This document shows positions 44,411-53,015 of a stretch of DNA of 64,000 nt, in pieces. Positions within the stretch are counted from its first letter, which is position 1. The number at the start of each line of letters is the position of its first letter. The DNA is from Ochrobactrum sp. CM-21-5 (GTDB lineage Bacteria > Pseudomonadota > Alphaproteobacteria > Rhizobiales > Rhizobiaceae), in NCBI RefSeq assembly GCF_014253075.1, contig NZ_JACLZJ010000002.1:682001-746000 (forward strand), written 5' to 3'. The position numbers and the translations under genes were made by a program. The notes under the pieces were generated by a model. That model ran no database searches, was not told the DNA's origin, and saw only the letters and a list, made by a program, of their open reading frames with translations.

Positions 44411-44426
44411 TGCGAACGTTCTCACA
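44411..44426. promoter_or_regulatory. LacI-type operator upstream of the ABC operon and lacI-family gene
   Basis: TGCGAACGTTCTCACA lies in the divergent gap between the binding-protein gene and the LacI-family regulator. Its reverse complement, TGTGAGAACGTTCGCA, is identical to the element at 46542-46557. The central AACGTT is typical of LacI-family sites. Confidence 0.75.
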
Positions 44427-44543
44427 TTATAGCCATCGATTGATCGCATCAGTCAAGATGAAAGTTGAGGTCAGGGCAATCTTCGCCTATGAAACGGCAC
44501 AGGTATTGAGCAGCATGACACTGCTTGGAAGGAACGCGCAAAC

Positions 44544-45641
44544 ATGAGTGAACGACGTGCCGAAAAGACGACGATTGCTGATGTGGCGCGCCTGGCCGGC
44601 GTCAGTACAGCGACCGCCGGACGTGTATTGGGCGGCTATGGCTACACCAGCGAGGAAATCCGCGACAAGGTGAAGAAATCCGCTGATATGCTGGGCTATC
44701 GCCCCAATCTGTTAGCACGCAGTCTTATCACCGGGCGCAGCAAGACCATCGGCGTGGTTGCGGGCGACATGCAAAGCCCGTTTTACGCCAGCATTCTGCG
44801 CGGTATTTCCGATGTGGTTCGGGCGCGTGGTTTCGGCCTGATCGTCACCAACAGCGATGAAGCAATCGATCGAGAGCTGGAGGCAGTGGATCTTTTGCGC
44901 GAAAAGCAGGTCGACGGCATCATTATTGCACCCTGTGATATTCTCAAGGCGCAGCACCTGCATGATGTCGTTGCCAGCGGCTGCCCGGTTGTCCAGATCG
45001 ATCGCCGCGTTAAGGGATTGAAGGCGGATTCGGTGACCGTCAATGGCCGTCAGGCCGCCCATGCTGCAGTGACCCAAATGATTCTCGACGGCCATAGTCG
45101 CATTGGCGTACTGGCGGAACTCGAACATGGCCGCTACAAGAATCTCAACGCATTTCTTCACGACCGCCAGCACAAGAAAATCGATATTTCATTGCTTTAT
45201 CCAAGCTGGCAGCGTCTGCTCGGCTATATTGAAGCGCATGAGGAAGCCGGCATCGCCTTTGATCCGGGCCTCGTAGCCCAAGTGGGCAGCTATTCGATCG
45301 ATATTGCCCGTCAGCACGCCATCGCGTTGCTGACCGGGGAAAACCGGCCTTCGGCGCTGTTTACCACCGATGGACTGATGTCGGCTGGCGCCATGCTTGC
45401 CATCAGTGAACTCGATATTCTCATTCCGCAGCAACTCTCCGTGGTCTGCTTCGACGATCTGGACTGGATGTCGTTCTTCACTCCGAAACTGTCGGCCATC
45501 CGGCAACCGCTGCTCGAGGTTGGCGAAGCTGCGGCCCGTCTGGTGCTGGAGCGGCTCGATAGCGCTGACCGGGCGCAGCAGGATATCGTGCTGCATGCCG
45601 AATGGCAGCCGCGCTGTTCGCTCGCCCACCATCCCGGTTGA
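44544..45641 (+). CDS. LacI-family transcriptional regulator
   Basis: The 365-residue protein has the LacI headpiece TTIADVARLAGVSTATAGRV LGGYG with hinge region MLGYRPNLLARSLITGRSKT, and a periplasmic-binding-protein-like core ending LVLERLDSADRAQQ. It probably represses the divergent ABC/OCD operon and the FrlD/FrlB genes through the paired palindromes, with the Amadori compound or its 6-phosphate as inducer. The inducer is inference. Confidence 0.92.
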   Translation: MSERRAEKTTIADVARLAGVSTATAGRVLGGYGYTSEEIRDKVKKSADMLGYRPNLLARSLITGRSKTIGVVAGDMQSPFYASILRGISDVVRARGFGLIVTNSDEAIDRELEAVDLLREKQVDGIIIAPCDILKAQHLHDVVASGCPVVQIDRRVKGLKADSVTVNGRQAAHAAVTQMILDGHSRIGVLAELEHGRYKNLNAFLHDRQHKKIDISLLYPSWQRLLGYIEAHEEAGIAFDPGLVAQVGSYSIDIARQHAIALLTGENRPSALFTTDGLMSAGAMLAISELDILIPQQLSVVCFDDLDWMSFFTPKLSAIRQPLLEVGEAAARLVLERLDSADRAQQDIVLHAEWQPRCSLAHHPG

Positions 45642-45681
45642 TTCAACCGGTCTCAACCGTAACAGGCCATGCGTCGAAGAC

Positions 45682-46518
45682 TCAGTCCTGCAACTCCGCT
45701 ATCGGCTCGCCGAGATCGATCGGTGCGGCATGACCAGTGCCGCCATATTGGCCGCATGTCGCCGCAGCGACGCGCGACGCGGCCTGTAGCAATGTTGCCG
45801 GCGCCTCGCCTTTCACCAGGCCATAAAGGGTGCGGGCAATGAAACTGTCGCCAGCGCCTAAGGTGTCGACCGCCACAACCGGCGTTGCTTCGGCATGAAA
45901 TACCCCTTGCGCACCGGCAAGAACTGCGCCTTCGGCGCCGCGGGTGACCAGCACCCAACACGCCCCGCTCTCCCGCAGGCAGGCAATGGTCGTCGCGACC
46001 TCGTCCGGTGACAGCTCACCGCCGGAAACAGCGGCCAGAAAACATTTCGGGCCGATGCGCCGATAGTGTTCAACGTCGCGGCGGGTGGAGAAATCATAGG
46101 ACAGGCGTTGCGGCGCAATGGCGTCCAGCCAGCCATCAAGGCCACTCGACTGACCGATATGGACGGCATCAAACCGGCGCGCAAACTGGATATCGGCAGC
46201 GCTCGGCTCAAACATCGACACTCCGAGATCAAAGCGGATGAAATAACGGTCATTATTGCCGCGATGACCAATGATGCAATACGCCGTCTTGCCCGTGGCT
46301 TCCATGCGCAGATGCGACGTGTCAACGCCCTCGGCACGCAGCGCGGCCTGAATGATCCTTCCCGCAGCGTCCGCAGCCACTGCACCGATATAGGCCGCCT
46401 CGGCGCCGAAACGGCTCATATGAATGGCAGCATTGACGCAGTTTCCGCCTGGATACATTTCCCGGCGCGAAATGTAACAATCGACCACATTATCGCCCAT
46501 CGCCGCGATTTTGATCAT
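45682..46518 (-). CDS. frlD: PfkB-family sugar kinase, fructoselysine 6-kinase-like
   Basis: The 278-residue kinase starts at ATG 46518 with GGGAAA upstream. It has the PfkB N-terminal IAAMGDNVVDCYISRREMYP GGNCVNAA and the C-terminal signature AVDTLGAGDSFIARTLYGLV with the catalytic Asp. The opening GDNVVDCY and the short length match FrlD, which phosphorylates fructoselysine at O6. It is divergent from the FrlB-like deglycase gene, with a LacI-type site between them. Symbol by similarity; the exact fructosamine is unknown. Confidence 0.82.
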   Translation of the reverse strand: MIKIAAMGDNVVDCYISRREMYPGGNCVNAAIHMSRFGAEAAYIGAVAADAAGRIIQAALRAEGVDTSHLRMEATGKTAYCIIGHRGNNDRYFIRFDLGVSMFEPSAADIQFARRFDAVHIGQSSGLDGWLDAIAPQRLSYDFSTRRDVEHYRRIGPKCFLAAVSGGELSPDEVATTIACLRESGACWVLVTRGAEGAVLAGAQGVFHAEATPVVAVDTLGAGDSFIARTLYGLVKGEAPATLLQAASRVAAATCGQYGGTGHAAPIDLGEPIAELQD

Positions 46519-46541
46519 TCTCATTTTCCCAATTGACAAGA

Positions 46542-46559
46542 TGTGAGAACGTTCGCACA
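46542..46559. promoter_or_regulatory. LacI-type operator between kinase and deglycase genes
   Basis: TGTGAGAACGTTCGCACA, an 18-base near-perfect palindrome with one mismatched pair, sits in the divergent gap. Its first 16 bases equal the reverse complement of the element at 44411-44426. One regulator can therefore coordinate uptake and catabolism. Confidence 0.75.
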
Positions 46560-46675
46560 CTAAAGTAGAACTGTCAACGCATCGCCGGAATGATACCGGA
46601 CCGGCGTTGCACCAGACAGGAAAGGCTGCCGATCGGCGCAGCCATGCTCTTCAAGAGACTGAAAAGAGGAACAGA

Positions 46676-47677
46676 ATGCCCAAACAACTTCCTACCGATA
46701 TTGCCGAAACCTTGAATGCGCTTGCGCAGCGGGATTTTTCGCATGTGTTTCTGGTTGCCTGCGGCGGATCGCTGTCAATCATGCATCCAGGCAAGTATTT
46801 TCTGGATCGCCATTCGGGGCAGCTGACATCTGATGTCTATAATGGCGACGAGTTCGTCACACGCGACCCGCGTCGCCTCAACAGCGACGCCATTGTCATT
46901 CTGTGCTCCCAAACCGGCACGACCAAGGAAACGGTGCGGGCGGCAAAACATGCCCGTAGCCGGGGTGCCCGTGTCATCTCCCTGACGCTGGATCCGCAAT
47001 CGCCGCTCGCCGTCGCCGCCGACCACGTACTGCAATACCAAGCGTCCTACACCACCGGCATTCCGATCAATGGCGCCGACAGCAATTACAGCGTGCTTTA
47101 CATGTTACTGGCCGGCATTGTTGATTTACGCGACGAGACCAGCCTGCTGCCAAAGTTGCTGGAAAGCCTGCCGGCACTGCAACCGGCTATCGAACGCGGG
47201 CAGCAGAATTTTGAGGAAACCTTTACCAGATATGCCGAGCGTTATGGCCGCGAAAAAGTCATTTACACCATGGCCAGCGGTCCGGTTTATGGCGCTGCCT
47301 ATTCATTCTCCATCTGCGTGCTTATGGAAATGCTGTGGATCAATTCGCAAGCTATCCACGCCAATGAGTTCTTCCATGGCCCGTTCGAGGTCGTCGACAA
47401 GAATGCCTGTTTCGTCGTCATGATCGGTCTCGATGAAACGCGTGCGCTAGCCGAGCGCGGCCAAGAGTTCCTGTACCGGTTCGGTGAGCCGGACAATATG
47501 CTGGTGTTGGATGCGGCGAAACTCGATCTCACTGGCATAGATGACACTTTCAAGGGATATTTCGTGCCGTTGATTTTCTTCGATGCCCTTTGGAAATTTG
47601 CCTATAAACTGGCGGCGAAGCGTGAGCAAGTCATGCTGGATGGCCGCCGCTACATGAAAAAGATCACCGATTACTAA
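46676..47677 (+). CDS. frlB: SIS-domain protein, fructoselysine-6-phosphate deglycase-like
   Basis: The 333-residue protein has two SIS domains and closely follows FrlB: DIAETLNALAQRDFSHVFLV ACGGSL, AKYFLDR-like GKYFLDRHSG, VILCSQTGTTKETVRAAKHA, IYTMASGPVYGAAYSFSICV, and HANEFFHGPFEVVDKNACFV. FrlB splits fructoselysine 6-phosphate into lysine and glucose 6-phosphate. AAGAGGA precedes ATG 46676. The kinase across the intergenic gap supplies its substrate. Symbol by similarity. Confidence 0.85.
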   Translation: MPKQLPTDIAETLNALAQRDFSHVFLVACGGSLSIMHPGKYFLDRHSGQLTSDVYNGDEFVTRDPRRLNSDAIVILCSQTGTTKETVRAAKHARSRGARVISLTLDPQSPLAVAADHVLQYQASYTTGIPINGADSNYSVLYMLLAGIVDLRDETSLLPKLLESLPALQPAIERGQQNFEETFTRYAERYGREKVIYTMASGPVYGAAYSFSICVLMEMLWINSQAIHANEFFHGPFEVVDKNACFVVMIGLDETRALAERGQEFLYRFGEPDNMLVLDAAKLDLTGIDDTFKGYFVPLIFFDALWKFAYKLAAKREQVMLDGRRYMKKITDY

Positions 47678-47866
47678 GCCGCATCGACGCCGGTCCATCT
47701 CTGTTGAAGTTGGGCCGGCGCCGCATGTAATCTCGTGGCTGGTCGGCAGCCTCGGAAATGACGAACTTGATTAGCTGGGGCCGGTGGAGGCCGAGAATGT
47801 TGTGAAGCCATTGAACGTGTTCTCCTGCTTAGCAACACCTATTCCAACGGTTCCGTTGCAAAATGC

Positions 47867-47920
47867 CGTCGCAAAAAATCACGCACTTAAGCGCGACTTT
47901 TACGACCGACTTTTGCGACG
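47867..47920. repeat. 10-bp inverted repeat downstream of the deglycase gene
   Basis: CGTCGCAAAA (47867-47876) and TTTTGCGACG (47911-47920) are perfect inverted repeats 34 bases apart. They lie about 190 bases after the deglycase stop and just before an IS6 remnant. They may be a terminator-like fold or ends of a small decayed element. Confidence 0.35.
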
Positions 47921-48006
47921 AGAATTTGAACACGGTTCCAACTATCGATATTTACAGGTGATTCAGGATTTCCCCGACGTAATGATCGGCATCGTATTGC
48001 GGTCCG

Positions 48007-48165
48007 ATTCAGCAAATACATGAACAACGCCATCGAGCAGGATCATCGGCGCATCAAACACAGGATACGATCCATGCTGGCTTCAAAACCCAAGCCTCAG
48101 CCAATATCACACTCGCTGGCATTGAGCTTGTTCACATGATGCGCAAGCAGCAATGCCTGTTTGCT
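48007..48165 (+). pseudogene. IS6-family transposase C-terminal remnant
   Basis: The plus strand encodes KYMNNAIEQDHRRIKHRIRS MLASK and, one frame over, TQASANITLAGIELVHMMRK QQCLF. This is the C-terminal end of an IS26/IS6-type transposase, including the third catalytic residue (Glu of AIEQDH). The rest of the element is gone. Confidence 0.75.
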
Positions 48166-48364
48166 TCAACGAAGGCGCTCTCCCTCAAAGAGCAATTCAA
48201 GTTCCTTGTAACGTAACTGCGTCTTCAATTAAGGCCAACTTTACCCAGCTCGAAATTTGCAACGGTACCGTATTCGCGGCCACAAATTTCTGGGGTCCTC
48301 GCCAAGGAATCTTTTAGAGCGCTCATATAGCCACGATAAGGCAACGCTCATCCCGTGTGCCCCC

Positions 48365-48838
48365 TTAATAGTTTCCCGCCTGCGTTGGTGCCAACGCTGG
48401 AGATAGCGGCTCATCACCGATGGCCAGCCGCATGACGTTCATTTCCTGCAACTGATCGATGATGACTTCCTGCGCAATGCGCTTCAACTGCTCGTTGCCA
48501 CCAAAGCGCAGATAGATCTGGGCCATATTGATCGCGCCTTGATGATGGGGCGTCATCATCTGGACGAAATCACGATCGAGGTCGCCGGTGGGAGGAACGA
48601 CCATGTCATACATCATCTGTTCCATGGAATTGTTCATGGCGCTGAGATAAGCCGCCTCGTCGCCGAAACTCTCTATGCCTATGTTACAAACCGACATCAC
48701 GTTCGATACCAGTTGCCTAAGCCGGGAAGGCGACTTCACGTCTACTGCTGGCAACAAAACGGCCAGGATAACCGCCATCACGGCCGCTCCGGACAGCGCA
48801 CAAACGAGATAAGCGGCCAGTGTTTTTAGATGTTGCAT
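48365..48838 (-). CDS. DUF305 family protein
   Basis: The 157-residue protein from ATG 48838 has an N-terminal membrane anchor or uncleaved signal (TLAAYLVCALSGAAVMAVIL AVLL) and a periplasmic DUF305 domain with MNNSMEQMMYDM, FVQMMTPHHQGAINMAQIYL and a final IIDQLQEMNVMRLAI. The MxPHHxxAIxMA motif and the many Met/His residues are typical; these proteins are often encoded near copper genes, as here (PCuAC, SCO). Metal binding is inferred. Confidence 0.85.
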   Translation of the reverse strand: MQHLKTLAAYLVCALSGAAVMAVILAVLLPAVDVKSPSRLRQLVSNVMSVCNIGIESFGDEAAYLSAMNNSMEQMMYDMVVPPTGDLDRDFVQMMTPHHQGAINMAQIYLRFGGNEQLKRIAQEVIIDQLQEMNVMRLAIGDEPLSPALAPTQAGNY

Positions 48839-49169
48839 GTTGTGCCAGAGCGACGTCAAAGGTCGCTCTCTCCTTGATAGATCGTTCCTCGCTCATCCGC
48901 CGGGCCAGGTCGCGACGAATGGCCCTCGGGATTGCGTTGTCGTAGACGGCGAAGCGATCGGCTTTATTCCATTGGCACTGGATTTTCCTGATCGCCCTGC
49001 GGCTTTTCCTTGTCATCGCCAGCGAGATAGACGCCGCGTCCCGCGCTTTTGGCAGGCTTCGGAATGACCTTCAAAGCCATGGAATAAAATCGCGGCCCGG
49101 TCGTCTACCTGACCATGCGGACTGCAACGCAACTTGCGGACCCTCAATTAAACAAAGGGACATTAACGA
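48839..49169. other. divergent intergenic region with a possible tiny ORF
   Basis: About 330 bases. On the minus strand an ATG at 49080 opens a 38-codon frame (MALKVIPKPAKSAGRGVYLA, ending VPME) to 48964, and another frame reads DRFAVYDNAIPRAIRRDLAR RMSEE. Both look partly coding, but neither is recognised. A small gene or remnant overlapping the PCuAC promoter region is possible. Confidence 0.3.
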
Positions 49170-49700
49170 ATGCGACACTGTCTCACCTCTCCAGCGGCAA
49201 GGAAAATTCCAACGGCGAAAGCGAAGAAGCTCCTGCCGCTTCTCCTGACCACGACGTTCATCACGTTTTGTGGTGCAACGGTAGCATCGGCAGCAGAGGT
49301 CAGCATAGGCGACCTGAAGCTGTCCGATTCCTGCATCCGCGCAATGTTGCCCGGCGCCCAGGTGGCGGGAGGCTATCTGACAATAACCAACACCGGGCAG
49401 ACGGCCGACAGGCTGATCGCGGTCAGTTCGGAGAGGTCCGGAAAGGCCCAGATTCATGAAATGGCGATGGACGATGACGTCATGATCATGCGTGAGCTTC
49501 CAGAGGGCCTGGATATCCCGGCGCACGAAAGCGTCAAGCTGGCCCCTGGCGGCTACCATCTGATGCTCATGGACATCGCCGACCCGCTCAAGGAAGGACA
49601 AGTCAGCAAGGTAACCTTGAACTTCGAAAAGTCAGGGCCTGTCGAAATCGACGTCACAGTGGGCCCCGTCGCCGGCAGTTGCCTCAGCCAGCCCTCCTAG
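49170..49700 (+). CDS. PCuAC periplasmic copper chaperone
   Basis: The 176-residue protein has a signal peptide (LLPLLLTTTFITFCGATVAS AAE) and a PCuA(C) domain with AGGYLTITNTGQTADRLIAV and the copper motif H-x-M...M...H-x-M: IHEMAMDDDVMIMRELP and GGYHLMLMDI. PCuAC delivers Cu(I) to cytochrome oxidase together with SCO, whose gene follows about 90 bases later. The N-terminus before the signal is long (about 18 residues), so an internal start is possible. Confidence 0.9.
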   Translation: MRHCLTSPAARKIPTAKAKKLLPLLLTTTFITFCGATVASAAEVSIGDLKLSDSCIRAMLPGAQVAGGYLTITNTGQTADRLIAVSSERSGKAQIHEMAMDDDVMIMRELPEGLDIPAHESVKLAPGGYHLMLMDIADPLKEGQVSKVTLNFEKSGPVEIDVTVGPVAGSCLSQPS

Positions 49701-49791
49701 ACGCGACAGGTGCGATTGAATAGCCCGGGGCTTATACGCGCCGGTTTCGACAACATTCCGCAACCCGTCGATTTCTCGATTGGACAATATA

Positions 49792-50376
49792 ATGAAGCAT
49801 CGCATCGGAATGATATTTTCCGTCGCCGTGATCTGCGCCTCGCTCGCCTTCGGCGCGTGGACCCTGCTGGGCCGGGCTGATGAATCTGATTCCAGATACG
49901 ACGTGCCGTTTGAACTCACGGACGATCTCGGCGCGCCCATTACTCAACAGGCGCTCGAGGGCCGCCCATCCCTTGTCTATTTCGGCTACACGCACTGTCC
50001 CGAAATTTGCCCCACGACCCTTTTCGAGATGGCCGGCTGGATGAAAATGCTTGATCCAACCGCCAGGGAGCTCAAGGCATTCTTCTTCACCGTCGATCCC
50101 GAACGGGACACCGTGGAGGTCATGCATGGCTATACATCCAACTTCACAGACCGCATCACCGGAATCACAGGTGACCCAACGGAAATGCAGAAGGTAATCA
50201 AAGGATGGCAGATATTCGTCAGGAAAGTACCCACGAGCGATGGTGACTATACCTACGATCACACAGCTTCCGTCTTCCTGGTCGACAGTAAGGGGTATCT
50301 CAAGGACACCATCGAGTATGGCGAGGACACCAACTCAGCCCTGACGAAAATTCGAACGCTCCTGAAGTCGGACTGA
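49792..50376 (+). CDS. SCO1/SenC/PrrC family copper protein
   Basis: The 194-residue membrane-anchored thioredoxin-fold protein has an N-terminal helix (IGMIFSVAVICASLAFGAWT), the copper site CPEIC in FGYTHCPEICPTTLFEM, and the distal His in YTYDHTASVFLV. SCO proteins reduce and metallate the CuA centre of cytochrome c oxidase. ATG 49792 is used; an upstream ATG adds four residues. It follows the PCuAC gene in the same direction. Confidence 0.92.
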   Translation: MKHRIGMIFSVAVICASLAFGAWTLLGRADESDSRYDVPFELTDDLGAPITQQALEGRPSLVYFGYTHCPEICPTTLFEMAGWMKMLDPTARELKAFFFTVDPERDTVEVMHGYTSNFTDRITGITGDPTEMQKVIKGWQIFVRKVPTSDGDYTYDHTASVFLVDSKGYLKDTIEYGEDTNSALTKIRTLLKSD

Positions 50377-50483
50377 CATCACCGAAGTCGAGCAGCTAAA
50401 CGAGACCGCGTGTCAATGCGGCCTCTGTCACTCATCCATACAAGATGGCGCGAGCCGAGAAATAGCGGTTTCAAGGAAGTATT

Positions 50484-51887
50484 ATGACCACTGCAACCCT
50501 TGCGGCGCATCCCGAAGCGACGGCCAGCACCCGGCTATATCGTGCCGTCTGGCGCTGGCATTTCTATGCCGGCCTCTTTATCATCCCGTTTTTGCTCGTG
50601 CTTGCTTGCACAGGCCTGATCATGATCTACGGTAACTCGATTGCGACGTCTCTCGGCGCCAGGCACTTTGTGGCGCCGGGCGGTGAACGCGCGTCCTACG
50701 AGAAACAGGTTCAGGCTGCGGTCTCCGCTGTTCCCGGAGGCGTCCTGAAGCTCATGGTCGTGCCGAAGGAGGACAACCGCGCCACCGTCTTCATCATCAT
50801 CGGCAACGACAACGACAACGTCGTCGCCGTTGACCCACACGGGCCGAAAGTGCTCGACACGATCGTCAAGGACGACACCTGGTTCTACTGGGCAAGCAAC
50901 ATCCACGGCACGCTGCTGCTGGGTGACGTGGGAGATCGGCTACTAGAAGTGGCCGCCGGTCTCGGCATCGTGCTGGTCCTGACCGGGCTTTATATGTGGT
51001 GGCCGCGCAATGGGCGCACGCTCCGTCGGGTGCTGTTGCCGAACCTCCTGACCAGAGGTCGTGGCTTCTGGAGGGAACTGCATGTTTCCCTCGGCTTCTA
51101 CATTTCTATCGTGCTCCTCTTCTTCCTGCTGTCGGGCCTGTCCTGGACAGGTATATGGGGTACCCAGATCGTGCAGGCGTGGAACACCTTCCCGGCGGGG
51201 AAGTTCGACAATGTCCCGCTCTCGGACAAGACCCATGCTTCGATGAATCACGGCGCATTGAAAGAGGTGCCATGGGTGCTTGAGCAGACTCTGCTGCCAC
51301 TTTCAGGGTCCGAAGCCGGCAAGCCCGGCCTGCCTAAGAGAATGCCTGTCAATCTCGATACGGTTGTGGCCTTCGCACGTGCAAACGATTTCACCGAACA
51401 GTTCCGTATCAATGCGCCACGGGATGCGGATGGTGTTTATACGATCTCCGCCGATTCCCTCGACGGCGACACCCGCAATCCATTCGGCGACAGAACCGTG
51501 CATATTGACCGCTTCAGCGGGAAGGTTCTGGCCGATGTTCGTTTTGCCGACTATGGCCTGGCAGGTAAGGCCATGGCTGCCGGCATCGCATTGCATCAGG
51601 CCAATCTCGGCTGGTGGAACACTACCCTCAACCTGCTATTCTGTCTGTCGGTCATAACCATGGCGCTGACTGGCATCGTCATGTGGTGGAAGCGCCGCCC
51701 CGCAGGAAGGCTCGGCGCACCGCTCTATCCGCACAACCACCGCACGCCGCTTGTCATCGCAGTCATTGCGCTCTCCGTCTCGGTCATCTTCCCGTTAACA
51801 GGCATAGCAATCATTGCCTTCGCCATTATCGATTTCCTCCTGCCAAGAGAGTTGAAGGAAATCGGTCGTCGAGCGGCCACTGGCTAA
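50484..51887 (+). CDS. PepSY-associated transmembrane protein (iron/reductase type)
   Basis: The 467-residue protein has the PepSY_TM layout: a first helix pair starting WRWHFYAGLFIIPFLLVLACTGL, large periplasmic PepSY parts (DPHGPKVLDTIVKDDTW; TVHIDRFSGKVLADVRFADY), the motif NIHGTLLLGDVGDRLLEVAA and a C-terminal GIALHQANLGWWNTTLNLLF with further helices. Conserved His residues on the helices suggest haem or metal handling. Members are often called iron-regulated membrane proteins or sulfite-reductase-like flavoprotein subunits. It is in line with the PCuAC and SCO genes. Confidence 0.88.
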   Translation: MTTATLAAHPEATASTRLYRAVWRWHFYAGLFIIPFLLVLACTGLIMIYGNSIATSLGARHFVAPGGERASYEKQVQAAVSAVPGGVLKLMVVPKEDNRATVFIIIGNDNDNVVAVDPHGPKVLDTIVKDDTWFYWASNIHGTLLLGDVGDRLLEVAAGLGIVLVLTGLYMWWPRNGRTLRRVLLPNLLTRGRGFWRELHVSLGFYISIVLLFFLLSGLSWTGIWGTQIVQAWNTFPAGKFDNVPLSDKTHASMNHGALKEVPWVLEQTLLPLSGSEAGKPGLPKRMPVNLDTVVAFARANDFTEQFRINAPRDADGVYTISADSLDGDTRNPFGDRTVHIDRFSGKVLADVRFADYGLAGKAMAAGIALHQANLGWWNTTLNLLFCLSVITMALTGIVMWWKRRPAGRLGAPLYPHNHRTPLVIAVIALSVSVIFPLTGIAIIAFAIIDFLLPRELKEIGRRAATG

Positions 51888-51973
51888 ATGAAACCCGCGA
51901 ATGTGTGTGCCGCGGTTGCGGTAACGGCGAAAGCGCCACTCCGGATGTAAGCTACCCACGAAAAGGAAGACAA

Positions 51974-52855
51974 ATGCTCAAGACGATCGTCGCGGCGCTT
52001 CTGGCGTCCATAGGTACCGCTCCCTTAGCACTTGCCGCCGAACGGCAGATCAACTTCGAAGTCGATGGCGAGCGCGTGGAAGGAACGCTAGTGCTGCCGG
52101 ATGAGGTAGAGCATCCGCCGGTCGTGCTGATGCTTCACGGCTTTGGAGGAACCCGCAATGAGTGGACGTCCTCCCATGTTCCGAAAGGATTATTCGGGCA
52201 AGCGGCAGAGACTCTTGCGCAGCGTGGCATCGCTTCGCTGCGGATCGACTTCAGAGGAAGCGGTACAAGCGAAGGCAAGCTGGCGGACGTTACGGTCAAT
52301 GGCGAAGTGAAGGATGCCATTGCCGCCATGGGGTTCCTGCGGTCCAGCGGCGACATCGACAGTCAAAGAATTTCGGTGCTAGGCATGAGTCTCGGCGGGG
52401 TTGTCGCATCGGCCGTCGCCGCTCGGGAAGGCGACCATATTCGCTCGGTCGTTCTATGGAACCCCGGCGTCAATCTCCCTGCCGCGTTCACCGCGCTGGT
52501 TGGCCTCGGAGAAGTCAGAAAGGGGCTCGCGGGCGGCGATCAACCCGTTGATATATCGCTTCCGAATGGCAGTAAAATTGCCCTCAGAAGGGAGTTTTTC
52601 GAAAGCCTCTACGAAGTAGTTCCCGCAGCCGAGATTGGTCGTTATGCGGGTCCCTTGCTCGTCATGATCGGCACAAAGGACAATCTCGTCTTTCCACAAC
52701 CCGCGTCCGTCGAGGCGTTCCTGTCCTACCACCCCGGGCAGCACGAACTGTGGCAGCGCCCTGTCGATCATGGCTTCAATGTCGAACAGACCTCGGAGAC
52801 CGTATCGGCGCTGATCGACGGCACCGGCGACTACTTGCAAAAGAATTTTGACTAG
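51974..52855 (+). CDS. secreted alpha/beta hydrolase
   Basis: The 293-residue protein from ATG 51974 has a signal peptide (TIVAALLASIGTAPLALAAE) and an alpha/beta-hydrolase domain: VVLMLHGFGGTRNEWTS (oxyanion loop), SLRIDFRGSGTSEG, nucleophile GMSLGG, Asp in MIGTKDNLVFP and His in PVDHGFN. An upstream in-frame extension overlaps the PepSY gene and is not used. A periplasmic esterase or peptidase is likely; the substrate is unknown. It is fourth in the plus-strand copper run. Confidence 0.85.
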   Translation: MLKTIVAALLASIGTAPLALAAERQINFEVDGERVEGTLVLPDEVEHPPVVLMLHGFGGTRNEWTSSHVPKGLFGQAAETLAQRGIASLRIDFRGSGTSEGKLADVTVNGEVKDAIAAMGFLRSSGDIDSQRISVLGMSLGGVVASAVAAREGDHIRSVVLWNPGVNLPAAFTALVGLGEVRKGLAGGDQPVDISLPNGSKIALRREFFESLYEVVPAAEIGRYAGPLLVMIGTKDNLVFPQPASVEAFLSYHPGQHELWQRPVDHGFNVEQTSETVSALIDGTGDYLQKNFD

Positions 52856-53015
52856 CTGTGGAGCCTCAACAGGTCGTCCCTGTCCAGTCCAAGTCGACTG
52901 ATGGGTGTTTGGATTTAGACTGCCATGCGGGCGATGCCAGTTTCGGCCGTCGGCGCACATTCGATAACTTTCGGTGTAAACTTGCCGTGGACGCAGCTTC
53001 ATAGCTTTAAGCGTT

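Noticed and set aside
46542-46559. Reading the TGTGA-N-CACA element as a CRP/FNR site
   Set aside because: The central AACGTT and the second identical copy beside the LacI-family gene fit a LacI-type operator better; the spacer does not match TGTGA-N6-TCACA.
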